Origin: UBA4923 sp964486135
GTDB lineage: Bacteria; Bacillota; Clostridia; Saccharofermentanales; DTU023
Assembly (NCBI GenBank): GCA_964486135.1
Contig: CAZAKT010000016.1
Span: forward strand, 1-40,276
DNA: 40,276 bases
Direction: 5' to 3'
How positions within the stretch are numbered: position 1 is the stretch's first letter; each line of letters starts with the position of its first letter. The notes under the pieces are model-generated. The model was not told where the DNA came from, ran no database searches, and was given only the letters and a program-made list of their open reading frames with translations. Below, piece after piece: positions 24,998-32,683 of the stretch. The position numbers and the translations under genes are program-made.

Positions 24998-25030
24998 TTA
25001 GTGAGGCTCATTTAAAATGAGTGTCACTAA
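24998..25030. promoter_or_regulatory. 33-bp imperfect palindrome upstream of the adhesin promoter
   Basis: TTAGTGA (24998-25004) and TCACTAA (25024-25030) flank an inner CTCATTT-A-AAATGAG (25007-25021), giving two nested 7-bp arms with only the GG/TG pairs unmatched. It lies in the AT-rich region 24890-25160, about 130 bases before the -35 of the adhesin promoter. A regulator or nucleoid-protein site is likely. The rest of 24781-25159 shows no gene I can support; a minus-strand TACAAT (24816-24821 area) could serve the YtxH gene but lacks a convincing -35. Confidence 0.5.
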
Positions 25031-25151
25031 GTTAATAAATAGTTGACTTGATATAGAATTAGTATGAACAAGGTAACTATTGATACAGAGGGCTTATAAG
25101 CGTTTAGTTATGGTCCGGAAAGATTTTTACTGCCCTCAATATCGATAATGT

Positions 25152-25188
25152 TACAGATTTTGACATCTGTATAAATATGAACTATATT
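25152..25188 (+). promoter_or_regulatory. Strong adhesin promoter with palindrome over the -35
   Basis: TTGACA (25160-25165), an exact 17-base spacer and TATATT (25183-25188) predict transcription from about 25195. A palindrome with arms TACAGAT (25152-25158) and ATCTGTA (25165-25171) and a 6-base spacer covers the -35. A dimeric regulator bound there would exclude RNA polymerase. The regulator is not identified in this window. Confidence 0.75.
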
Positions 25189-25194
25189 TTAGGA

Positions 25195-25501
25195 GCAGCC
25201 TCGATGAATTTATGAAGGCTGGACATGAGATTCTGTTTTGTTGACGGCGGGCTTTACCAGGGTAAACGCACACCTAGAGGCCAACCGGAGGACTGGGCTC
25301 CAGTTGCGCCCCTCTGTTGCCAGACAGACCTAATTGCCAAAATTCATCAAAGGTGTCAGGTACCCGTCTACCTCGTGCCACAAGGGTCCGTCATTGGGAC
25401 TCAGACCCTGTTTGCAGTCCGACGCTCCCGGTAAAGATGATTACCTATAACCGGTTTTATCCGGCTTGATTCAGACCCTGAGAGGGGTCGGGAGGTTCAA
25501 A
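25195..25501 (+). promoter_or_regulatory. Long structured 5' leader of the adhesin mRNA
   Basis: About 307 bases separate the predicted transcription start from the ATG. A long-range helix of 9 bp (25203-25211 with 25340-25348) could close a domain that contains small hairpins, such as TTTAC/GTAAA, ACTGG/CCAGT and TCTGT/ACAGA. An alternative local stem is CAGCCT/AGGCTG (25196-25201 with 25216-25221). Further on, AGGTA/TACCT and AGGGTC/GACCCT follow. The 10-mer TCAGACCCTG occurs twice (25401 and 25471). The second copy pairs with GGGTC (25485-25489) directly before the GGGAGG ribosome site. This looks like a regulated leader or riboswitch-like element, but it matches no class I can recall. Confidence 0.55.
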
Positions 25502-28500
25502 ATGAAAACCACATCAAAGGCAATCGCCCTATTACTAACACTAGTTTTACTCTTTAGTTCCATCGGTTTTAACAAGGTCTATGCGGATGAGTCGGAAAAC
25601 GGCGACGATGCAGTGACAGCTGAGCCGATGACGCAGGAACCGGAAGAACCGGTACCACAGAAGAATGATAAGGATCCGACGGAGGCACGGGCCGCCTGGC
25701 GCTATAGTCGTCCGGCCTCTTTCTCGGGCGGTATGTCCATCCTGTCAAACGGCACGCCGACAACCTCTCCGGAGGTAGTGGATCCGGACCTTGTGCCGGA
25801 GTCCGGCCTGGCCCCAGGCCAGGTCAGGATGACCAAGACGGCCGCCCTGGTGTCCGGAAAGGTCAATGAATGGGACATCACCCTGCGTGTCGCCGGCCGT
25901 CCCAAGAGCGTCACGTCCGACATCGTCCTGGTCATGGACGTCTCCGGCAGTATGGGTTATGACATACCAGATATGCCCGAGGATCGTATGTATTACGCCA
26001 AGGAGGCCGCCAGAAGCTTCATCAATGCGGTTATGAACGAGGATCCGGTCAATACGAGGATAGCTATTGTCAAGTTCAATAACACGGTCTCCACTGTACA
26101 ACCACTTCTGGGTAATGATAAAAGGAGTGATTTGATTGCCGGTATCAACGGGCTCAGTGCCAGCAGCTTCACCCATACCCAGGCCGGGATAGCCCGGGCC
26201 AGAAGCATACTCTCTGCTTCTGGCGCGACCAAGAGGACCATTGTCCTCTTCTCAGACGGTCTGCCCAACCGGAGCTACGCGATCAATACCCCGACCGTGG
26301 CGGATTTCTATTCCGATACGAAGCTATCCAGAAAGGATCTGGCCAAGAGCCGTTTCAATTACGAATCAACTGTCAGTGATGGTAATACTGCCCTGACTCA
26401 GGGTGGGGTAAATTACAAATACAGTTCCCCCAACAGCACCATTGCGGAGGGGGCCATCGCCCGTTTGGATGGTTACAATCTTTACACCATCGGTATGTAT
26501 GCCGGGACGGAGGGCCAGGCCACCTTGAACGAGACGGCGCCGGGGAAAGCCTATGCCTCGGATGCCGCCGGCTTGAATGCCGTCTTCCAGGAGATTGCGG
26601 GCCTTTTGGGTTCACCAGTTGCCACCGCCGTGGTGACGGATCCTATGGCTTCTGGCTTTGTCCAGACGGGAACAATCACGAAGACAAGCGGCACCGCCGT
26701 TTACGACGGTGACGAGCATAAGCTTACCTGGAGTTTCCCCTCTCTGACACAGAGCGGGACAGGGGATATCAAGTTTGAACAACTCACCTATCGTATCAAG
26801 ATTACGGAGGATACGCCCTATACGGACGGTCTCCTGCCTACAAACGGGGCGACCCCCATGAGCTTTACGGATGTGAACGGTGTGGATTCCGTCAACTATT
26901 TCCAAATTCCCCAGGTCAATCCAGTCTTTGTCACGCTTGACAAGATCCTGTTGGATGCCCAGGGAGATGAGATCAGTTCGACGAAAGCCTTCACCATAAC
27001 CATCGACGGTCAGACCTATTCGATCAGCCCTGACGATCCCGTCAAGCTTATCAAGAAGGTCTGGAATGTTGGAACTTATCCGGTGGTGGAGGCGGCGGAA
27101 GATCCTCCCTACATTGTGACCTACTCCGTCAATGGGAGTGCGGGTAACCAGATCAGTCTGGCGCAGAATGGACCGGATCAGGATGTTGTCGTCACTAACC
27201 GTGTAAATGTTGCCAAGGTGACTCTGGGCGGGACGAAACAATTGACAGGGCGGACGGGCACAAGCCCAGCGGATGTGTTCAACTTTACCCTGTCAAGTTT
27301 AGCCGGTGACAAGCTGCCTCCCCAGGTAACGGACCAGCTGACCTTCAACGGAAACGGCAGCCAGGATTTTGCCTTCGGTGAGATTAGCTACATATTGACT
27401 GATCTTGGCGGAGCCTCCAGCAAGACCTTCACCTACCAGGTGGCAGAGCTTGATGAGGGCATCCCGGGCATGATCTACGACAGCAACCTGGTGCGGCAAG
27501 TGACCGTTACCTTGAGCAAGGATGCGAACGGGATTCTGTCTGTGTCCGTCAGCCCGGCCTCGGTCGACTTTGTCAACCGCTACTCGGCCGCTTCTACCAC
27601 GGCGGTCATCTCGGGCAGCAAGCAGCTGTCCGGGCGGACAGGCGAATTCAGTGATGTCTTCAACTTTACCTTGAGCGCGGTGACGGGAACGCCTATGCCA
27701 GATCCGGCGACGGCCAGCCTGACCTTTACCGCCAACGGTACCAAGACCTTCAGCTTCCCTGCTATCACTTACAACTTCAGTGATCTGGACGGGGCTGCCA
27801 GCAAGGTCTTCAACTACCAGGTGACGGAGGAGAACGGGGGCATTGCCGGCATAAACTATGGGACACCCCTGGACCGGCCTGTCAAGGTGACGGTGACCGA
27901 CCTGGGGAACGGGACCTTGAGCGCCGTGGTCGATCAGACGGCCGACCTGGCTTATAAAAACAGCTATTCAGCCACGCCGGTGACCGCGGTTATCTCAGGC
28001 AGCAAACAATTGTCCGGAAGGACTGGCGACTTCAGTGATGTCTTCAACTTCACTTTAAGTGCTTCATCCGGAACGCCTATGCCGGATCCGGCGACGGCCA
28101 GCCTGACCTTCACGGCCAACGGAACCAAGACCTTCAGCTTCCCTGCCATCACCTACACGCTTGGCGATCTGGGTGGGGCTGCCAGCAAGACCTTTACCTA
28201 CCAGGTGGAGGAAATTGACGATGGCATCTTGGGCATAGACTATGATAGCAACCTGGTCCGGACTGTCACGGTGACGGTAACCGACCTGGGGAACGGGACC
28301 CTGAGTGCCGTGGTCGATGAGACGGCCAACCTGGCCTACAAAAACAGCTATTCGGCCACGCCGGTGACCGCGGTCATCTCAGGTAGCAAGGAGCTGTCCG
28401 GAAGGACCGGCAGCTTCAGCGACACCTTTACCTTTATCTTGACCCCCAAGGTCGGGGCGCCTATGCCGAGTACGGCGACAAAAAACTTGACCTTCACGGC

Positions 28501-29611
28501 CAACGGGAACCAGGATTTTGAATTCGGGCCCATCACCTATACCCTTGCCCACTTAGGCGGTGCTTCCAGTAAGGAATTTTCCTACGAGGTGACGGAGATC
28601 CACGGCGGTATCCCGGGGATTTACTACGGGGGACCCTATGTGCGGGACGTCGAGGTGACCGTAACGGATAATGGTGACGGGACCTTGAGCGCGGTGGTCA
28701 CACCGCAGACGAGCCTAAACTATGAGAACAGCTACTCAGCTGATCCTACGTCCGTGGTTATCCAAGGGACCAAGCAGTTGTCCGGCAGGACCGGCAGCTT
28801 CAGCGACACCTTTGAGTTCACCTTGAGCGCGGCGGCGGGAACGCCCCTGCCGGATCCCGCGACAGTCAGCCTGACCTTCACGGCCAACGGAACCAAGACC
28901 TTCAATTTCCCTGCCATCACTTACACGCTTGGTGATCTGGGAGGGGCTGCCAGCAAGGTCTTCAATTACCAGGTGACGGAGGCGAATGGGGGCATCCCGG
29001 GTATAAGCTACGGGACACCCCTGGTCCGGGATGTCAAGGTGACGGTGACCGACCTTGGGGATGGGACTATGGAGGCCGTGATTGATTATCTGGCCGATCT
29101 GGTCTATGAAAACAGCTACTCGGCGAGTGGCAGCTACACACCCCTGGCCACCAAGACCGTGGTCGGTGGGGAGCTTGCTGCGGGAGAGTTCGAGTTCGAA
29201 CTGCTCGACAGCTCCTATAAGCTCTTGCAGAAGGTAAAGAACGAGGCCGACGGGACCATTCCCTTCGCGCCCCTGACCTTTGATCTCGGCGATGCCGGCA
29301 AGACACGGATCTTCATTATCCGTGAGCTGGAAGGCAATCGTGAGAACCTGATCTATGATACCGACGAACGTCTCCTGACGCTTAGCATCCGTGATATGGG
29401 TAAGGGAGTCTTGGAGATTGTGCGGGATCCGGATGAGGAGGCCCTGGAATTCACCAACCTGTATGAGCTGGTAGGTGGGGAGGAAGATGTACCGGTGACA
29501 GGTGAAGGAAGAACGACTTACTTCTACCTGGGTATCCTCATGATCCCCCTCGCCTTGGCCGCGCTATCGGTTGGCCTCTCCAGACGCAGGAGAAGGGATT
29601 TGAACGGCTAG
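25502..29611 (+). CDS. Sortase-anchored surface adhesin with VWA and isopeptide repeats
   Basis: A 1369-residue secreted, wall-anchored protein. Residues 1-29 are a signal peptide (MKTTSK, hydrophobic core, VYADE). An acidic low-complexity linker follows. A von Willebrand factor A domain spans about 135-375 with the MIDAS motif D146-x-S148-x-S150. Residues about 385-569 hold further beta-rich domains. Five 128-residue domains run from 570 to 1209, each with an early lysine in GSKQLSGRTG, an inner glutamate (VTE or VEE) and a final asparagine in YKNSYSA, the layout of pilin-type domains with self-formed Lys-Asn isopeptide bonds. A sixth, shorter domain ends near 1325. VPVTG (1330-1334), a hydrophobic segment and RRRRR form a sortase signal, a variant of LPxTG. 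ATG follows GGGAGG by six bases. No sortase gene or pilin partner is in the window. A host or matrix adhesin role is inferred. Confidence 0.93.
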   Translation: MKTTSKAIALLLTLVLLFSSIGFNKVYADESENGDDAVTAEPMTQEPEEPVPQKNDKDPTEARAAWRYSRPASFSGGMSILSNGTPTTSPEVVDPDLVPESGLAPGQVRMTKTAALVSGKVNEWDITLRVAGRPKSVTSDIVLVMDVSGSMGYDIPDMPEDRMYYAKEAARSFINAVMNEDPVNTRIAIVKFNNTVSTVQPLLGNDKRSDLIAGINGLSASSFTHTQAGIARARSILSASGATKRTIVLFSDGLPNRSYAINTPTVADFYSDTKLSRKDLAKSRFNYESTVSDGNTALTQGGVNYKYSSPNSTIAEGAIARLDGYNLYTIGMYAGTEGQATLNETAPGKAYASDAAGLNAVFQEIAGLLGSPVATAVVTDPMASGFVQTGTITKTSGTAVYDGDEHKLTWSFPSLTQSGTGDIKFEQLTYRIKITEDTPYTDGLLPTNGATPMSFTDVNGVDSVNYFQIPQVNPVFVTLDKILLDAQGDEISSTKAFTITIDGQTYSISPDDPVKLIKKVWNVGTYPVVEAAEDPPYIVTYSVNGSAGNQISLAQNGPDQDVVVTNRVNVAKVTLGGTKQLTGRTGTSPADVFNFTLSSLAGDKLPPQVTDQLTFNGNGSQDFAFGEISYILTDLGGASSKTFTYQVAELDEGIPGMIYDSNLVRQVTVTLSKDANGILSVSVSPASVDFVNRYSAASTTAVISGSKQLSGRTGEFSDVFNFTLSAVTGTPMPDPATASLTFTANGTKTFSFPAITYNFSDLDGAASKVFNYQVTEENGGIAGINYGTPLDRPVKVTVTDLGNGTLSAVVDQTADLAYKNSYSATPVTAVISGSKQLSGRTGDFSDVFNFTLSASSGTPMPDPATASLTFTANGTKTFSFPAITYTLGDLGGAASKTFTYQVEEIDDGILGIDYDSNLVRTVTVTVTDLGNGTLSAVVDETANLAYKNSYSATPVTAVISGSKELSGRTGSFSDTFTFILTPKVGAPMPSTATKNLTFTANGNQDFEFGPITYTLAHLGGASSKEFSYEVTEIHGGIPGIYYGGPYVRDVEVTVTDNGDGTLSAVVTPQTSLNYENSYSADPTSVVIQGTKQLSGRTGSFSDTFEFTLSAAAGTPLPDPATVSLTFTANGTKTFNFPAITYTLGDLGGAASKVFNYQVTEANGGIPGISYGTPLVRDVKVTVTDLGDGTMEAVIDYLADLVYENSYSASGSYTPLATKTVVGGELAAGEFEFELLDSSYKLLQKVKNEADGTIPFAPLTFDLGDAGKTRIFIIRELEGNRENLIYDTDERLLTLSIRDMGKGVLEIVRDPDEEALEFTNLYELVGGEEDVPVTGEGRTTYFYLGILMIPLALAALSVGLSRRRRRDLNG
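27209..29128 (+). repeat. Five tandem 384-bp repeats in the adhesin gene
   Basis: Units start at 27209, 27593, 27977, 28361 and 28745, an exact 384-base period without indels between units as read. Units 2, 3 and 5 share long near-identical stretches (for example the ACGGCCAACGG block and the GCTGCCAGCAAG block), while units 1 and 4 differ more. Such repeats can expand or contract by recombination and change the length of the surface stalk. Confidence 0.85.
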
Positions 29612-29647
29612 GCCTTATCTGCCTGAAAGGCAGGATGGTCTAGACAG

Positions 29648-29690
29648 GGGCCCCTTCCGGATACCGGAGGGGGCCCTTCTTCTATCTTTT
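29648..29690 (+). terminator. Rho-independent terminator of the adhesin gene
   Basis: GGGCCCCTTCCGG (29648-29660) and CCGGAGGGGGCCC (29664-29676) form a 13-bp stem with one G-T pair and a three-base loop, followed by a T-rich TTCTTCTATCTTTT. It lies 36 bases after the adhesin stop. A weaker hairpin, GCCTG/CAGGC with TTTT, is seen near 29764-29783. Confidence 0.9.
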
Positions 29691-29805
29691 GGCAAGTGGC
29701 AGGTGGCCTGGGAGAGGCCTGTCTTCCAGGGTTCAACTTTAGGGGTGGAAGCACTTAAAAGGGGCCTGCCCCACAGGCTTTTCCGGCCAGTCCTACCTCC
29801 GCCTG

Positions 29806-29814
29806 TGTTATAAT
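29806..29814 (+). promoter_or_regulatory. Extended -10 promoter of hprK
   Basis: A TGT extension (29806-29808) precedes a perfect TATAAT (29809-29814), with no convincing -35 upstream. It lies 50 bases before the hprK start and after the adhesin terminator. Confidence 0.5.
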
Positions 29815-29863
29815 TCACGCGTATGTAGACTTAGGTAAAATTGCTCTGCCAGAGGGAAGAAAC

Positions 29864-30784
29864 ATGGAAAAATTCGGCGTTGAATTGGGGAAAATCATCA
29901 AGGCCTTCAACTTCAGGGTCATCTGTGATTTCGGCAAGATCGACCAGACCTTTATTTCAGTTGCCGACGTGACAAGGCCGGGTTTGCAGCTGGCAGGCCA
30001 CTTCAAACATTTCGGCGCCGACCGCATACAGCTGATTGGCAATATGGAAATGGCCTTCTTGGAATCACTGCCTTCAAAAGAGAAAAAAGCTTCTGTTGAC
30101 AAGCTGTTTTCGACGGGGATCCCCTGCCTGATCCTGTCCCGGGATCACAAGCCTTTCCCGGAACTTCTGGAATCAGCCAAACAATATGAGATCCCCATCC
30201 TGCAAAGCAGTGACGCGACGGCCGACATCTACAGTTCACTAGTCAAATATCTGAATGTGGAACTGGCTCCCAAGACCTACCTGCACGGCGTGCTGGTAGA
30301 GGTGCTGGGGGAGGGCGTCCTGATCCTGGGAGAGTCGGGGGTCGGGAAATCGGAGACGGCCCTGGAACTTGTGAAGCGCGGTCATCGCTTGATTGCCGAC
30401 GATATGGTTGAGGTGCGGCGTGTCTCGGATACGACCCTGCTTGGCAAGGCGCCCGACAACATCCGCTATATGCTGGAAATAAGAGGGCTTGGTATCCTCG
30501 ATGTCAAGGAACTTTACGGCGTTTCGTCGGTGAAGATCCAGGAGAATATTGACTTCGTCATCAATATGGAGTTTTGGGTTGAGGGCAAGGTCTATAAGAG
30601 GATCGGTATGGGGGGGGAGAGCACTGAGATTCTCGGCGTGAAAGTTCCCTCCGTCACCATTCCTGTCCGGCCCGGCCGGAACCTTGCCATCATTGTGGAA
30701 TTCGCCTCAATCAATTTCAGGCATCAAAAGATGGGTCATGATCCCGTGAAGGATCTTACGGATCGTATCTATGATCCTTCTTAA
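29864..30784 (+). CDS. hprK: HPr kinase/phosphorylase
   Basis: Phosphorylates HPr on serine and reverses the reaction, setting carbon catabolite control in Bacillota. 306 aa, normal length. The C-terminal kinase domain has the Walker A loop GESGVGKS at 156-163, the following LIADDMVEVRR, and the HprK signature EIRGLGILDVKELYG from residue 205. The N-terminal domain is the usual MurF-like module. GAGGGAAG lies before the ATG. It heads hprK-murB-rapZ-whiA, all in one direction with short gaps or an overlap, a common Bacillota grouping. HPr itself is not encoded in the window. Confidence 0.97.
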   Translation: MEKFGVELGKIIKAFNFRVICDFGKIDQTFISVADVTRPGLQLAGHFKHFGADRIQLIGNMEMAFLESLPSKEKKASVDKLFSTGIPCLILSRDHKPFPELLESAKQYEIPILQSSDATADIYSSLVKYLNVELAPKTYLHGVLVEVLGEGVLILGESGVGKSETALELVKRGHRLIADDMVEVRRVSDTTLLGKAPDNIRYMLEIRGLGILDVKELYGVSSVKIQENIDFVINMEFWVEGKVYKRIGMGGESTEILGVKVPSVTIPVRPGRNLAIIVEFASINFRHQKMGHDPVKDLTDRIYDPS

Positions 30785-30798
30785 AGAGAGTATTGACA

Positions 30799-31752
30799 GT
30801 GACTAAAAAAGAAATGAATCTACCGCTTCGAGAGGCCAGCCAGGCCCTCGGATCCATCGCCGGCCTGCTTGTCCGCCAGGAAGCTCCACTTGCCCCTCTG
30901 ACCTATTTTCGGTCCGGAGGACCCGCTGATCTGCTCGTCATCCCTCGGTCAATAGAAAGTCTGATTGAGTTAAGGCGGCTCTGCTCAAGGGAAGGCTGGC
31001 CACTTTCTGTATTCGGGCGGGCGACCAATATCCTGGTCTCCGACCGTGGGATCCGGGGAATAACCGCCCTCCTGTCACCCTCACTGGGCGGGATCAGGCG
31101 GTCCGGCGACTCCCTGATCTGCGCGGCCGGGGTCCCCTTGTACGAGATCGCCGCCTATGCGGCCAGGGAGGAGCTGGCAGGCTTCGAATTCGCCTGTGGG
31201 ATACCGGGCTCCATCGGCGGCGCCATCTTTATGAACGCCGGCGCTTTTGATGGAAGTATGGCGGAAGTGGTTGTAAGAACGGCCTATATCGACGCTGAAG
31301 GGGAATGCTGGGAGATCAGGGGGGAGGAACACGATTTTGCCTACCGGCACAGCTTCTTTTCCGACAAGGCGGGAGCCATCATCCTTGAAAGTGAACTGGG
31401 ACTAAAAAAAGGCGCGTCTGCCGCTATTTATGAAAGTATGGGGGACTATGCCCGCAGGCGCTACCAGACACAGCCCCTGGCCGCTTATTCAGCAGGAAGC
31501 GCCTTCAGAAGACCAGCCGGTCACTTTGCCGGTAAACTGATTACGGAGGCCGGGATGAAGGGCTACACACGCGGCCGGGCGGGTGTGTCAGCCAAACATG
31601 CCGGATTCATTGTCAACCACGGTGGGGCCACTTCCCTGGAAATCCTTCAGATTTTCCTGGACGTGAGGCAGGCTGTATTCGAGGGAACCGGCCTCAAGCT
31701 GATACCGGAAGTCCGCCTGGTCGGAGATTGGGAGGGGGACCCTTTCGCCTGA
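30799..31752 (+). CDS. murB: UDP-N-acetylenolpyruvoylglucosamine reductase
   Basis: Reduces UDP-GlcNAc-enolpyruvate to UDP-MurNAc with NADPH and FAD, the second committed step of peptidoglycan precursor synthesis. About 317 aa. FAD-domain motifs are LTYFRSGGPADLLVIP near residue 35, GRATNILVSDRGI, and GIPGSIGGAIFMNAGAF. The catalytic region SAFRRP contains the serine that protonates the intermediate, followed by AGKLITEAGMKGYTRGRAGVSAKHAGFIVN. The short SAFRRP form is the type IIb-like MurB usual in Bacillota. Start is uncertain between GTG 30799 (GAGAG about 8 bases upstream) and ATG 30814. It begins 14 bases after hprK. Confidence 0.95.
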   Translation: MTKKEMNLPLREASQALGSIAGLLVRQEAPLAPLTYFRSGGPADLLVIPRSIESLIELRRLCSREGWPLSVFGRATNILVSDRGIRGITALLSPSLGGIRRSGDSLICAAGVPLYEIAAYAAREELAGFEFACGIPGSIGGAIFMNAGAFDGSMAEVVVRTAYIDAEGECWEIRGEEHDFAYRHSFFSDKAGAIILESELGLKKGASAAIYESMGDYARRRYQTQPLAAYSAGSAFRRPAGHFAGKLITEAGMKGYTRGRAGVSAKHAGFIVNHGGATSLEILQIFLDVRQAVFEGTGLKLIPEVRLVGDWEGDPFA

Positions 31753-31774
31753 CAGCTGGTTAAGGGGGAATTTT

Positions 31775-32683
31775 ATGGATATTACAATTGTGACGGGGCT
31801 GTCCGGGAGCGGGAAGAGTATGGCGGCCCGGATCCTCGAGGATATGGGCTTCTTTTGCATTGACAATATGCCCCCCCAGCTGATCATAGACCTGACCCGG
31901 GTTCTCTTGGAGGACACGGACAAGGATGTCGGCCGGCTGGCCCTTGTCATGGATACAAGAAATCCGCAATTTGTCGAACATCTCTCGCCTGTCCTGAGGA
32001 AGATGAAAAGCATGAATATGCCGGTCAGGATTCTGTTCTTGGAGGCGTCGGATGCTGCCCTGATCAGCCGTTACAAACAAAGCCGGCGTGACCATCCTAT
32101 GGCAGGCGACCGGTCCCTGGCCCAGGCAATCAGTTCGGAGCGGGACTTCCTGATCCCGGTCAAGGAGTTGGCGACGGATATTGTCGATACCAGTGAACTG
32201 ACGGAAGCCCGCATGCGGGAGCGTCTCCTGCAGCTCTTCAGCATATCGGCCGATGAAGTACAGATGACCGTATTTTTACAATCATTTGGTTTCAAATACG
32301 GACTGCCCCCCGACTCCGATATCGTCATCGATGTCCGCTTCGTGCCCAACCCCTTTTATTATGAGGAGCTGAAACCACTGTCGGGATTGGACCGGCCTGT
32401 TGTCGAATTCCTGGACCAGTTTCCCGAACTGGCGCGTTTTCTTGAAATTCACAGGGAGCTGCTGGAATTTGCCATTCCCTACTATGTGAGGGAGGGAAAA
32501 CAGCGGCTGAATCTGGCCATCGGTTGTACCGGAGGCCGCCATCGAAGTGTCATGGTCGCCGAACGTCTGTCCGAATTCCTGCGGGGGTTGGGCTACCGGG
32601 TCAATACCATCCATCGGGACCTGAAAAGTGACAGGAGGCGTGTGATCCTGGAAGGCATGGAGGAGGCGGACGCCAAGTCATGA
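31775..32683 (+). CDS. rapZ: RapZ/YvcJ family nucleotide-binding protein
   Basis: A P-loop protein of 302 aa. In enterobacteria RapZ controls small-RNA decay for glucosamine-6-phosphate synthase; in Bacillus YvcJ binds and hydrolyses nucleotides and affects competence. The Walker A GLSGSGKS is at residues 8-15. MGFFCIDNMPPQL follows, and the C-terminal domain has SFGFKYGLPPDSDIVIDVRFVPNPFY and GCTGGRHRSV (250-259). It overlaps whiA by four bases (ATGA). In most Bacillota yvcK stands between rapZ and whiA; it is missing here. Confidence 0.96.
   Translation: MDITIVTGLSGSGKSMAARILEDMGFFCIDNMPPQLIIDLTRVLLEDTDKDVGRLALVMDTRNPQFVEHLSPVLRKMKSMNMPVRILFLEASDAALISRYKQSRRDHPMAGDRSLAQAISSERDFLIPVKELATDIVDTSELTEARMRERLLQLFSISADEVQMTVFLQSFGFKYGLPPDSDIVIDVRFVPNPFYYEELKPLSGLDRPVVEFLDQFPELARFLEIHRELLEFAIPYYVREGKQRLNLAIGCTGGRHRSVMVAERLSEFLRGLGYRVNTIHRDLKSDRRRVILEGMEEADAKS

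Noticed and set aside
25230..25350. Cyclic-di-GMP class I riboswitch in the adhesin leader
   Set aside because: An ACGCA followed by a GGCC is present, but the GNRA tetraloop, its receptor and the AGGGCAAACC block are missing.
25225..25434. 69-aa frame within the adhesin leader
   Set aside because: No ribosome site, cysteine- and arginine-rich random-looking product, and overlaps the likely RNA structure.
27209..29128. CRISPR-like array
   Set aside because: The period is 384 bases, in frame, and encodes repeated protein domains.
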